64,000 nt of DNA, taken from positions 32,472 through 96,471 of the forward strand of contig JAEXOY010000005.1 in assembly GCA_023439045.1 (NCBI GenBank), given 5' to 3'. Shown here in pieces: positions 1-8,517 of this stretch. Source of the DNA: Bacillota bacterium (GTDB lineage: Bacteria; Bacillota; Clostridia; Acetivibrionales; DSM-1351). The position numbers and the translations under genes are program-made. The first letter of the stretch is position 1; the number at the start of each line of letters is the position of its first letter. A model generated the notes under the pieces. That model did not search any database, was not told the origin of the DNA, and saw only the letters and a list, made by a program, of their open reading frames with translations.

Positions 1-2
1 CT

Positions 3-398
3 CAATTCGAAGAGGCAAAAGTTTATGTTGCAGAGATGGGACTTGATAATTATATTGAGTTAGTAGGTAATAAGCAAGATGTATACCCCTACTTGGAGCA
101 AATGGATATATTCCTATTGCTTTCAAATTATGAGGGATTGCCAGTATCAATTCTTGAAGCAATGGACGCCAGTCTTCCTGTAATAGCTTCTGATGTAGGT
201 GGGATTAGGGAGCAAGTAATTGATGAAGAAACAGGTTTTCTTGTTTCAAATGATGAGTGTATGATAATAGAAAAACTATTATTGCTTATAGAGAACAAAA
301 AGAGATGCAAAACACTTGGAGAGGCAGGGAAGCAACTTTTGCACTCAAGATATACGGTGCAATATATGCTACAAAAATACAATGAGATATATGGATAA
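3..398 (+). CDS. Glycosyltransferase family 4, C-terminal part (5' end outside window)
   Basis: The reading frame is open to the left edge; the first in-frame ATG (36) has no ribosome site, so this is the C-terminal ~131 residues of a longer protein. It shows the nucleotide-sugar half of a GT-B glycosyltransferase: the acidic E-x7-E motif (YEGLPVSILEAM) followed by LPVIASDVGG and the loop IREQV, as in GT4 enzymes. The role is transfer of a sugar from an NDP-sugar to a growing surface polysaccharide at the inner face of the membrane; donor and acceptor cannot be read. It is the first of a run of polysaccharide genes and ends 127 bp before the ligase-like gene. The family call is firm, the substrate is unknown. 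Confidence 0.85.
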   Translation, partial: QFEEAKVYVAEMGLDNYIELVGNKQDVYPYLEQMDIFLLLSNYEGLPVSILEAMDASLPVIASDVGGIREQVIDEETGFLVSNDECMIIEKLLLLIENKKRCKTLGEAGKQLLHSRYTVQYMLQKYNEIYG

Positions 399-450
399 AT
401 TTCAGCATGGTTAATAAATACATAAGTCTCAACTTATTCCATGTCTTTAC

Positions 451-479
451 TTGCAAAACTACTTTTAAGTTGATAATAT
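451..479 (+). promoter_or_regulatory. Possible sigma-A promoter for the ligase/phosphoglycosyltransferase pair
   Basis: TTGCAA (451-456), a 17-bp spacer and TAATAT (474-479), preceded by TGA as in an extended -10. It lies about 50 bp before the start at 526. Each box matches only 4 of 6 consensus bases, so this is tentative. Confidence 0.35.
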
Positions 480-525
480 AACTCTAGTAGGAACATAAAT
501 TACATAGAAATAGGGTAGGGGTAAC

Positions 526-2328
526 ATGACTAAAGCTAAAAAGGAAAACAAAAAAAGATATATCAGTAAAAAAAGTACGTTTGCAGAGCTTATACCCATA
601 TTGTTCACATTGGCAGTAGTGCCGTTGATAATATTTGCGTATACCGACAAGACAAGTCAGGTAGAGGCCCTTAACTTTTCCGGGGATAATGTTTTTATAG
701 ACATTTTCAATTATTATAAAAGTGTTGGCGTAATTTTAGCTGCAATAGCTGCAATAGGAGTATATTTTATAAAGTATTTGAAAGATGGGTTTGAGATAAA
801 AAAGTCAAGGTTTTATCTTCCCACAGCTATTTATGCAGGGTTTATAGTTTTATCCTCCCTAACCTCTGAATATAGAGAGATAGCCATTAGTGGATTTGCC
901 GAGCGTTATGAAGGTATGATTTTATTGCTATGCTATCTCGTTTTACTTGTTATTACATATAATTTTGTAAACACAGACAAGCACATAAACTATATCACAG
1001 TAGCGTTAGCAATAAGCAGTTCAATAATCTGTTTAATAGGGATAGCACAATTTATAGGATATAACTTTTTTGGGAGCTACTTTGCAAAGCAATTCTTATA
1101 TGGCGGTTTAGGTGGACAAGAAGTCAGTTTTCCATTTGGAAAATATGCTGTATTTTCTACACTTAGTAATTCAAACTATGTTGGTAGCTTTGTAGCTTTG
1201 GTTTTGCCACTGTTTTTATTCACTATTTTTAGAGCTTCAAGAGTTCGGACAAAAATTGGGTTGGCGACATTGGTCGCTGCCTTAATCTGTATTTTAATAG
1301 GAAGCAAATCAAGAGCAGGTCTAGTTGGGTGTGCAATTATAGCAGTATTATTGATAGCTATTTTCCGAAGAGAGATATGGAACAAGAAGGTAATATTTAT
1401 AGGTCTGGTTTCATTATGTGTAATAGGCATTTTTGCTGTTAACATAGTTACTAATGGAATGCTCTCCAATAAGGTAGTAGAGGTACTTAAGCTAGACAAA
1501 GAACAGAGAGGAGTAACCTTTGACCTTAGCGATATTATTTTGGAAAATAATGAATGTAAGATTGTTGCAGGAGATGAGACATTATACTTAAAAATAGAGA
1601 ATAGCACCCTGTTATTATATGATAAGAATAATCAACCCATAGAAATCGAAATTCATAATGGAGAAAATACAACAAAGAATATTTCAATAAAAAATGATAA
1701 GTATAAAGACTACGTGTTGAGTATAGTTGATAGCACATTAGAAGTAAAGAATAAGGACGCAAGCTTTTCTTTTCTTATGACAAATGCAGGGTTTATGATT
1801 TTAGGGGAAGGGAAAAAAGCAACCAAAGAAATTGGCCATCCTGAGAGTTTTGGGTTTAAGAATATGGAAACACTAGGTTCTGCAAGAGGATATTTATGGT
1901 CGAGAACTATACCAATGCTTAAAGGCACTATCATAAAGGGGTATGGCCCTGATACATATGCAATTGAGTTTCCGCAAAACGACTATGTTGGCAAAATTAG
2001 AGCGTATGGGGTGTCGAATATAAGTGTTACTAAGCCACATAACTTATATTTACAAATAGGTGTTAATACTGGAGTTTTATCTCTCATAGCTGTCCTTGTA
2101 TTATTTGGCATTTATATTGCCGAATGTATACGGTTATATTGCAGAAAGCAGTTTGACAAACAGAAACTTAGCCATATTACAGGAGCAGGAATCTTTATCG
2201 GAGTATGCGGGTATCTAGCTGCAGGCCTATTCAACGATAGCGTTGTCCCGGTTGCACCCGTATTTTGGGTATTACTTGGAGTGGGTTTTGCATGTAACTA
2301 TCTTGTGAGGAATGAGAAAGCAGGCTGA
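526..2328 (+). CDS. O-antigen ligase / Wzy-type polymerase-like membrane protein (copy 1)
   Basis: A 600-residue polytopic membrane protein of the O-antigen ligase (Wzy_C) type. About ten hydrophobic segments lie in residues 20-290 and 510-595. Between them is a ~170-residue polar, beta-rich insert (about 320-490), followed by a conserved stretch with RGYLWSRTIPMLK, GYGPDTYAIEFPQ and KPHNLYLQIGVNTGVLSL. These enzymes join undecaprenyl-linked glycans to an acceptor or to each other on the outer face of the membrane. The ATG follows AGGGGT. It is 6 bp ahead of the phosphoglycosyltransferase gene, so the two are probably co-transcribed. A close paralogue lies at 3909-5732 on the other strand. 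Whether it polymerises repeats or glycosylates a protein or wall acceptor cannot be told from sequence. Confidence 0.75.
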   Translation: MTKAKKENKKRYISKKSTFAELIPILFTLAVVPLIIFAYTDKTSQVEALNFSGDNVFIDIFNYYKSVGVILAAIAAIGVYFIKYLKDGFEIKKSRFYLPTAIYAGFIVLSSLTSEYREIAISGFAERYEGMILLLCYLVLLVITYNFVNTDKHINYITVALAISSSIICLIGIAQFIGYNFFGSYFAKQFLYGGLGGQEVSFPFGKYAVFSTLSNSNYVGSFVALVLPLFLFTIFRASRVRTKIGLATLVAALICILIGSKSRAGLVGCAIIAVLLIAIFRREIWNKKVIFIGLVSLCVIGIFAVNIVTNGMLSNKVVEVLKLDKEQRGVTFDLSDIILENNECKIVAGDETLYLKIENSTLLLYDKNNQPIEIEIHNGENTTKNISIKNDKYKDYVLSIVDSTLEVKNKDASFSFLMTNAGFMILGEGKKATKEIGHPESFGFKNMETLGSARGYLWSRTIPMLKGTIIKGYGPDTYAIEFPQNDYVGKIRAYGVSNISVTKPHNLYLQIGVNTGVLSLIAVLVLFGIYIAECIRLYCRKQFDKQKLSHITGAGIFIGVCGYLAAGLFNDSVVPVAPVFWVLLGVGFACNYLVRNEKAG

Positions 2329-2334
2329 TAAATA

Positions 2335-3771
2335 ATGAGGAAACTTATTATAAATCTAAAAAAATTTTATAAGGTGATAATAATAGCAGCTGACGTTTTT
2401 ATTATTTTAGGTTCTTATATATTATTATATTTAATTAAATTTAATGGACAGCTGCCACACTACAATTTTGCTCCATTTATCAATGCGATACCTTTGATTA
2501 TTATTGCTGCAATTATCTACTTGGATTTGTACAAGGTTGTGGCTTTCTATAGGCGTCCCATTTCTCATATTGTTAAATCAATAACTACAGCGGTTACCAT
2601 GCTGGCATTTACTACAACTACAATTACATATATGCTTAAGGGCTTTTCATTCCCTAGAACTGTACTGATAATTAGTCCATTAGTTCAAATAATTCTTCTA
2701 GTATTTTTTCATTCTGCTTTACTTTACTTAAGCAAAAGGTTTTCGGTGAAAAAAAATATTATGATTATACATAATAATAAGGTAGATAAAGAGGATCGTA
2801 TTCTAAATAAGTTAAAGGACTTTATAAGCTCTGATAAAATCCAAAAGCTCTATGTATTATCTAGCGAGGATACCCGTATCATTGAACGTAAAATAAATGA
2901 AATGGATGAGGTGTTTCTATGCAATAATCTTTCGGCACAGTTCAAAGAAGAAATTATTGTGAGGTGCCTTGGGAAAAAACAAATAATTTATATTGTTCCT
3001 GAAGCTTTTGAAATACTTCTTGCTAGTTCTAGGATAATACAATTTGGTGACACTCCAGGATTTGTAGTAGATAGGCTAGGACTGACGAGCGAACAAAAAT
3101 TCTTCAAGAGGATGTTTGATATATGCTTTTCAGTTTTGGGTTCACTTGTGCTCTTGCCTCTACTATTAGTAACGGCTATTGCAGTAAAGGTTACATCTCC
3201 TGGGCCAGTGATTTATAGGCAACAAAGGGTGACTCAAAATAACAAAATTTTTGAGGTGTATAAATTTCGTACAATGAGTGTAGGTGCAGAGGAAGCATCG
3301 GGACCTATTCTTGCTGAAGAAAATGACACAAGAGTTACACGTATCGGGAGATTTCTACGAAGGAGCAGGATTGATGAACTACCTCAATTGTTCAATGTAA
3401 TCAAGGGGGACATGAGTATAGTTGGTCCGAGACCAGAGAGACCTTTCTTTGTATCTCAATTTCTGATTGATATACCCGAGTATAATTCAAGATTTGTAGC
3501 TAAAGCGGGAATAACTGGTTATGCACAACTATTCGGGAATTATGATACCTCTCCAGAGGACAAGCTTAGATACGATATAATGTACTTAACAAATTATTCT
3601 TTATACGTTGATATTAAACTTATACTAAAGACCTTTTCAATTATACTCAGGCGAGGGAGCTTTATCGGTCCAGATAATAGAATCAAGAATGGTAAAGATC
3701 AGAGCAAGCTAACAAAAACCCAAACACCTACAGCTTCAAAAGACAAAGAATATGAAAAGGTATGTAACTAA
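2335..3771 (+). CDS. Long polyprenyl glycosylphosphotransferase (WbaP/WcaJ-like)
   Basis: A 478-residue initiating enzyme that transfers a sugar-1-phosphate from an NDP-sugar to undecaprenyl phosphate. The N-terminal ~130 residues form four hydrophobic helices, residues ~135-255 a soluble middle domain, and residues ~260-450 the bacterial sugar-transferase domain. That domain has a re-entrant helix (MFDICFSVLGSLVLLPLLL), SPGPVIYRQQRV, VYKFRTMS, RRSRIDELPQLFNVIKGDMS and VGPRPERP. The basic DE-containing motif and the RPE(R) motif are hallmarks of the family. A Lys/Thr-rich tail ends the protein. A strong hairpin terminator follows. A second, short enzyme of the same superfamily is encoded at 23639, so the locus has two candidate initiators. 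Sugar specificity is unknown. Confidence 0.85.
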   Translation: MRKLIINLKKFYKVIIIAADVFIILGSYILLYLIKFNGQLPHYNFAPFINAIPLIIIAAIIYLDLYKVVAFYRRPISHIVKSITTAVTMLAFTTTTITYMLKGFSFPRTVLIISPLVQIILLVFFHSALLYLSKRFSVKKNIMIIHNNKVDKEDRILNKLKDFISSDKIQKLYVLSSEDTRIIERKINEMDEVFLCNNLSAQFKEEIIVRCLGKKQIIYIVPEAFEILLASSRIIQFGDTPGFVVDRLGLTSEQKFFKRMFDICFSVLGSLVLLPLLLVTAIAVKVTSPGPVIYRQQRVTQNNKIFEVYKFRTMSVGAEEASGPILAEENDTRVTRIGRFLRRSRIDELPQLFNVIKGDMSIVGPRPERPFFVSQFLIDIPEYNSRFVAKAGITGYAQLFGNYDTSPEDKLRYDIMYLTNYSLYVDIKLILKTFSIILRRGSFIGPDNRIKNGKDQSKLTKTQTPTASKDKEYEKVCN

Positions 3772-3796
3772 TAAATTATAGAACAATCTTAGACAA

Positions 3797-3828
3797 AAAC
3801 AGTGGCTAATCTCGATTAGCCACTGTTT
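3797..3828. terminator. Shared bidirectional hairpin terminator
   Basis: A perfect 14-bp stem (3797-3810 with 3815-3828) and a CTCG loop, followed by a T-rich stretch on the plus strand and GTTTTTG on the minus strand. It separates the convergent genes ending at 3771 (+) and 3909 (-) and probably stops transcription from both sides. Confidence 0.85.
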
Positions 3829-3908
3829 ATTATTTATCTACATTTTAGCAAGACTTTATTTTTTTATTATTAGAGTACCATATTGTTTAGATTATTTACT
3901 AATAAACT

Positions 3909-5732
3909 CTATTTCGATTTTTGTTGTGGCTGCTGAGACGCTATATATAGTCTATTACATGCGATACCTGAACCTACTAAAATCCAAAATATAGGGCTAA
4001 CGCATATAGTACTATCGTTACCAATACCAGCCGCCAAATATGCTATAACAGCAGATAAGCATCCAACACCTGCATATGAGTATATGTTTTCATATGGCCT
4101 TCTAAAATAGAGCATAAGAGACCTTACTACATACCACATAAAGAAGCATAGGAAAGCTATGAGGGATAAAACCCCAGTATTAATGCCTATTTGTAAATAT
4201 ATATTGTGAGGCTTATCAACTACAGTGTAGAAGCCCATTAAATATTTCAATTTTGCTACATAATCTGTCTGAGGGAAATACATTGCAAACGTATCAGGAC
4301 CATGTCCCAATAGAATAGTATCTTTAACTAGAGGAATAGACCTTGACCAGATATATCCACGAGATGATCCCCATAGTTCTCTACCCTCAAACCCAAAGCT
4401 TTCAGCCTTTGTTATGTCTGTAATAGTGCCAGAAGGATTAACTATGCTAAAGCTATAATCTTCTTTGATTGTGGTATTTATAATAGTTGACTCAGAAGCA
4501 ATGATTTGCACTAATTGATTATAAATATTAATCTTAATTGATTTAAAAGGCTCATTTATAAAATTGACTACAGCTCCATCATCGCTTGTGGTGTATTTCA
4601 AATCTAATGGAGTATTATTTTCATCAAAAAAGGCAAGTTCCTTTTTTTCTGGGTCAAAGGATATATTCAATTTGTTTTTATCGAAGTACAGAGTAACAAC
4701 GTTCTTATTAATGGTTAAATCCTTTAGTTGCGCACTACTTGAATCAGCAGGTTGAGACTGAGTAGTAGTTTTTTGAGGGAAAAATCTAGAGATTTGTAAC
4801 TCATTAAAAACGGCTCCGTCTGCAACACTATTCATAATAATTGTCATTGAAATACAGCAAATTGCAGTTACAAGCAATGGGATTAGATTTGTACGCTTTA
4901 TAAAATCACTTCTTAGTATAACTATAACAAATAAAAAGGCTATAGCGGCGCCTATATAACCAGTAAATGATAGAGAACCAATTAGGCTAGAATAAGAAAG
5001 TATACAAAGAATAATTGCTAATAACTTAAATAGTAGCTTTTGGCATTTAAGTACAGCAACTAAACATATTGGGGTTGCCATTGCAAAGAAGGTTCCAACA
5101 TAATTGGGATTATATAGTGTTGCATATATGTAATGTATAGGGAACGAAAATTTCAGACTAGAGGCCATATTCTCAATAGCCTTTGGTAGTATTAATTCCT
5201 TACCAAACTGTGTTTGGAATAAATCAAAGCCAAAATACTGAAATATTCCAATAAGGGATACAATTGTAACTGAAATGCTAAGGAAGGTTAGAAGATATTT
5301 AATATCAAACTCTGAATCTATAAGGTGCGAGGTTATAATGCAAACAAGTAAATAGCACAGAATTACTATAAAGCCTTCATACCTATCGGGGAACCCCCAT
5401 AAGGCCTGCGAAGGATATTCACTCAGTATGGTTGAAAGGAAGGTAAGAAAGCCGTAAATCAAAAGCGGTATGTATACTTTTGATAAGTATATTTTCTTCT
5501 TACAATACAATATGTATGTGACACAAAATATAAGAGCTCCGATTGAAAGGCCGATAAACCAAGTAGACTTATAGTATGAGAAAAAGTCTACAACCTCTTT
5601 TTGTCCTGTCCAGAATTCTACAATAGTATCATCAACTGTTACGATTTTCACAAATACAATTAATGGAACTATGCATAAAATTAACCCAATAGGAAGTAAT
5701 TTAAGTTTGTTGCTCCGCAGAAGTGCATTCAT
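3909..5732 (-). CDS. O-antigen ligase / Wzy-type polymerase-like membrane protein (copy 2)
   Basis: A 607-residue polytopic membrane protein, clearly paralogous to the 526-2328 product. It has the same length, the same N-terminal helices, a beta-rich insert at about residues 315-450, and matching motifs SSRGYIWSRSIPLVKDT, GHGPDTFAMYFPQTDYV and KPHNIYLQIGINTGVLSL. The start follows AGGAGG. It is transcribed toward copy 1 and divergently from the MarR-type regulator at 5884. The likely role is polymerisation or en bloc transfer of lipid-linked glycan outside the membrane. The insert differs strongly between the copies while the catalytic segments are conserved, which suggests different acceptors or repeat units. 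No function is proven. Confidence 0.75.
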   Translation of the reverse strand: MNALLRSNKLKLLPIGLILCIVPLIVFVKIVTVDDTIVEFWTGQKEVVDFFSYYKSTWFIGLSIGALIFCVTYILYCKKKIYLSKVYIPLLIYGFLTFLSTILSEYPSQALWGFPDRYEGFIVILCYLLVCIITSHLIDSEFDIKYLLTFLSISVTIVSLIGIFQYFGFDLFQTQFGKELILPKAIENMASSLKFSFPIHYIYATLYNPNYVGTFFAMATPICLVAVLKCQKLLFKLLAIILCILSYSSLIGSLSFTGYIGAAIAFLFVIVILRSDFIKRTNLIPLLVTAICCISMTIIMNSVADGAVFNELQISRFFPQKTTTQSQPADSSSAQLKDLTINKNVVTLYFDKNKLNISFDPEKKELAFFDENNTPLDLKYTTSDDGAVVNFINEPFKSIKINIYNQLVQIIASESTIINTTIKEDYSFSIVNPSGTITDITKAESFGFEGRELWGSSRGYIWSRSIPLVKDTILLGHGPDTFAMYFPQTDYVAKLKYLMGFYTVVDKPHNIYLQIGINTGVLSLIAFLCFFMWYVVRSLMLYFRRPYENIYSYAGVGCLSAVIAYLAAGIGNDSTICVSPIFWILVGSGIACNRLYIASQQPQQKSK

Positions 5733-5819
5733 TTTATATCCTCCTAAAATTTTCTACTAGCTAATTTTAACACATACCATTTTAGGAGTAAATATAGACG
5801 GACATCTATTTCTGTATAA

Positions 5820-5848
5820 TTGACAAGTATTGACATTAGGTATATACT
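5820..5848 (+). promoter_or_regulatory. Strong sigma-A type promoter of the EPS regulator
   Basis: TTGACA (5820-5825), a 17-bp spacer, then TATACT (5843-5848). A second TTGACA overlaps the spacer (5830-5835). It lies 35 bp before the GTG start of the MarR-type gene. Confidence 0.7.
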
Positions 5849-5883
5849 TAAATTGTTCAAATACTGAACATAGGAGATTATGA

Positions 5884-6381
5884 GTGGATAAAGAATACAT
5901 AGTTTTAAGCGAAATTGAAAAGAACTCTAAAATAACTCAGCGTGAACTGTCAAAAAAGACAGAGCTATCACTAGGTAGTGTCAATATCTTGTTAAACAAA
6001 ATGGCAAAAGAAGGACTTATTAAAATTAAACAAATCCCCATGAATCGAGTACTGTATATGCTCACACCAGCAGGTATGTCAGAAAAAATTAGAAAGACAA
6101 GTGCGTATATTAAGTATCACTATAACTATATTAATGAAACAAAAACCAGGATAACTAGCGTCATACAGGAACTACAAAAGCAGCATAATTCTATTTGCAT
6201 TATTCTTGATCAGGACGAGATAGGGAATATCGTTATGCAGATAGCGAATGAAATTGGTATTGTGTATTCGTTTGATACCACCAACATCAAATCTAAATGC
6301 GTTGTTGTCACAAGTGTTGAAAAAGAGCAGATGTTTATGAATAATGACTTTTTAGTTATTAATTTACTGAAACTAATATAA
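5884..6381 (+). CDS. MarR-type regulator associated with exopolysaccharide loci
   Basis: A 165-residue protein with an N-terminal winged helix (residues ~1-70: ITQRELSKKTELSLGSVNIL as helix-turn-helix, then a wing and TPAGMSEK). The order resembles the 'EPS-associated MarR family' regulators found at the head of polysaccharide loci. The C-terminal ~90 residues (FDTTNIKSKCVVVTSVEK and around) do not match a domain I recognise and may be a sensor or dimerisation domain. The start is GTG, with AGGAG seven bases upstream. It lies between a divergent ligase-like gene and gmd, 59 bp before gmd, so it may control the locus and itself. The DNA target is unknown. Confidence 0.75.
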   Translation: MDKEYIVLSEIEKNSKITQRELSKKTELSLGSVNILLNKMAKEGLIKIKQIPMNRVLYMLTPAGMSEKIRKTSAYIKYHYNYINETKTRITSVIQELQKQHNSICIILDQDEIGNIVMQIANEIGIVYSFDTTNIKSKCVVVTSVEKEQMFMNNDFLVINLLKLI

Positions 6382-6440
6382 AGAATGCTACCTTTTGTCC
6401 GTCAATAATTAAACAACATTTATCAAAATTGGAGGTCTCA

Positions 6441-7472
6441 ATGAAAAAAGCACTTATTACAGGTATTACGGGTCAAGACGGGTCATATCTCACTGAATAT
6501 CTTTTAGAAAAAGGATATGAGGTGCATGGAATAATCCGCCGTGCGAGTACGTTTAATACAAAGAGAATTGATCATCTAATGGATAATAAAGAGATAATGG
6601 ATAAGAGACTTTTTTTATATCATGGTGATTTAGCTGATTCTAGTAATTTAAATAGAGTAATAGAGAGAGCACAGCCTGATGAAATATATAATCTAGCAGC
6701 ACAAAGTCATGTACAGGTATCCTTTGAAGTTCCTGAATATACTGCTGAGGTTGACGCAATAGGAACAATCAGGCTATTAGATGCTATCAAGCAAAATGGA
6801 CTTAAAACAAGATTCTATCAGGCATCTACTAGTGAGCTGTATGGCGGTTTACCAGGAACAGAACCTCAGAGTGAAAAAACACCTTTTTACCCAAGAAGTC
6901 CTTATGCTGCGGCAAAACTATATGCATATTGGATTACAGTAAATTATAGGGAAGCGTATGATTTATATGCTTGTAATGGGATTTTGTTTAACCATGAATC
7001 CCCTAGAAGAGGCGAGACGTTTGTTACGAGGAAGATAACAAGAGCTGTGGCTGAAATTGTTGCAGGAAAGAAGGACAGGCTTTCGCTTGGTAATCTCGAC
7101 GCAAAACGAGATTGGGGTTTTGCAGGAGATTATGTAAAGGGTATGTGGATGATGCTTCAACAAGACAAGCCTGATGACTTTGTACTTGCAACGGGTGAAA
7201 CGCATACTGTTAGAGAATTTGTGGAATTATCCTTTTCTCATGTAGGAATAGATATAGAATGGTCAGGTAATGGAGTAAATGAAAAGGGAATAGATAAAGA
7301 AACTGGTAAGATTCTCGTTGACGTAAATCCTAGGTATTTTAGGCCAACAGAGGTAGATGTTTTACTGGGTGATCCATCAAAGGCAGAGCAAGTACTTGGA
7401 TGGAAGAGGGAGGTTTCATTTACGCAGTTGGTTAAAATGATGGTTGAGGCTGATTGTAAGAGTCTGACATAG
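6441..7472 (+). CDS. gmd: GDP-mannose 4,6-dehydratase
   Basis: Converts GDP-D-mannose to GDP-4-keto-6-deoxy-D-mannose, the first committed step toward GDP-L-fucose. A 343-residue short-chain dehydrogenase/reductase: the NADP-binding GITGQDGSYLTEYL is at the start, with the HGIIRRAS loop typical of Gmd, the STSELYG stretch, the catalytic YAAAK and NHESPRRGETFVTRKI for substrate binding. ATG 6441 is chosen over the upstream TTG (6429) because GGAGG sits five bases before it. The partner GDP-fucose synthase (27634) and ManC (26375) are 20 kb away in the same locus, and a fucosyltransferase is at 11334. PMM/ManB is not seen here. Confidence 0.95.
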   Translation: MKKALITGITGQDGSYLTEYLLEKGYEVHGIIRRASTFNTKRIDHLMDNKEIMDKRLFLYHGDLADSSNLNRVIERAQPDEIYNLAAQSHVQVSFEVPEYTAEVDAIGTIRLLDAIKQNGLKTRFYQASTSELYGGLPGTEPQSEKTPFYPRSPYAAAKLYAYWITVNYREAYDLYACNGILFNHESPRRGETFVTRKITRAVAEIVAGKKDRLSLGNLDAKRDWGFAGDYVKGMWMMLQQDKPDDFVLATGETHTVREFVELSFSHVGIDIEWSGNGVNEKGIDKETGKILVDVNPRYFRPTEVDVLLGDPSKAEQVLGWKREVSFTQLVKMMVEADCKSLT

Positions 7473-7484
7473 GCATAAATCAAT

Positions 7485-7599
7485 AATAATTTTCTGGTGC
7501 CAAAGCAAAAATAATTAGCTTGTGCTGAGGCAACAACAATTAGCTGGTGCTAAAGCAAGGATAATTAGCTGGTGCTAAGGCAATCATTTAAGCTGCTGG
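7485..7599. repeat. 25-bp tandem repeat, four copies plus a partial
   Basis: Units at 7485, 7510, 7535 and 7560, exactly 25 bp apart, share a core AATTAGCTGGTGCTAAGGC with a few changes; a degenerate fifth runs to 7599. It fills the gap between gmd and the ABC permease gene. No open frame or hairpin explains it. Confidence 0.85.
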
Positions 7600-7671
7600 A
7601 GTTTTAGAGAAATTATATATAAATGCAGGTACTATTTAGTGTATATTAAAAATACTTGGGGGCAATAAAAC

Positions 7672-8505
7672 TTGGATAAGCATAAGGACTTTATACTTTA
7701 TATTGAAGCGGGTAAATCAGAAAAACAATATATCAAGGACATTTGGCGCTATAGAGAATTATTTTATTTCTTGGCATGGAGAGATATATTAGTTAGATAT
7801 AAACAGACTGTAATAGGTATATTATGGGCTATTCTGAGACCGTTTTTAACAATGGTGGTATTTACTTTTATATTTGGAAACGTAGCTAAATTGCCATCTG
7901 AGGGAGGGGCACCTTATCCTATTATGGTATATGCTGCTATGTTACCATGGACATTTTTTGCTAGTGCATTGCAGGAAAGCAGTAATAGTTTGATTGCAAA
8001 CTCAAATATGATTTCAAAGATATATTTTCCAAGACTAGTTGTACCCATAAGTGCGGTGATAGTTAGCTTTGTAGACTTTTTAGTATCTTTCGTAATACTT
8101 ATTGGGTTAATGATATTTTACGGCTTTGTACCACCAATACAGATACTTTTATTACCGGTGTTTACACTAATTGCTTTTTTTGCGGCAATGGGATATGGGT
8201 TATTGCTAGCAGCATTAAACGTTAAGTACAGAGACTTCAGATATATTGTACCTTTTATTGTACAGTTCGGATTATACATATCACCAGTAGGTTTTTCTAG
8301 TGCAGTGATTCCGGAACAATGGAGGCTTTTATACTCCGTTAATCCTATGGTTGGAGTAATAGATGGTTTTAGGTGGAGTATTATAGGGAATACACAGATT
8401 TACTGGCCAGGGATGATACTTTCGCTGGTACTAGTGAGCTTGGTATTTATATTTGGATTGTTATACTTCAGAAAGACTGAAAGAACTTTTGCAGATGTAA
8501 TTTAA
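7672..8505 (+). CDS. ABC-2 type polysaccharide/polyol export permease (Wzm/TagG-like)
   Basis: A 277-residue membrane protein of the ABC-2 family with six predicted helices (first at about residue 55) and the RYKQTVIGILWAILRPFLTM stretch that identifies polysaccharide and teichoic-acid exporters. It should pair with the ATPase at 8518 to move a lipid-linked glycan across the cytoplasmic membrane. The start is TTG 7672, with GGGGG nine bases upstream; no nearer ATG fits the conserved N-terminus. The ATPase follows after 12 bp. It is followed by sugar-modifying and glycosyltransferase genes on the same strand. No Wzx-type flippase is seen in the window, so this is the visible export route. Confidence 0.88.
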   Translation: MDKHKDFILYIEAGKSEKQYIKDIWRYRELFYFLAWRDILVRYKQTVIGILWAILRPFLTMVVFTFIFGNVAKLPSEGGAPYPIMVYAAMLPWTFFASALQESSNSLIANSNMISKIYFPRLVVPISAVIVSFVDFLVSFVILIGLMIFYGFVPPIQILLLPVFTLIAFFAAMGYGLLLAALNVKYRDFRYIVPFIVQFGLYISPVGFSSAVIPEQWRLLYSVNPMVGVIDGFRWSIIGNTQIYWPGMILSLVLVSLVFIFGLLYFRKTERTFADVI

Positions 8506-8517
8506 CGGGGGATAGTG

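Noticed and set aside
1176..1607. Minus-strand open frame of 143 codons inside the ligase-like gene
   Set aside because: Antisense to a clearly conserved membrane protein, with no ribosome site or domain.
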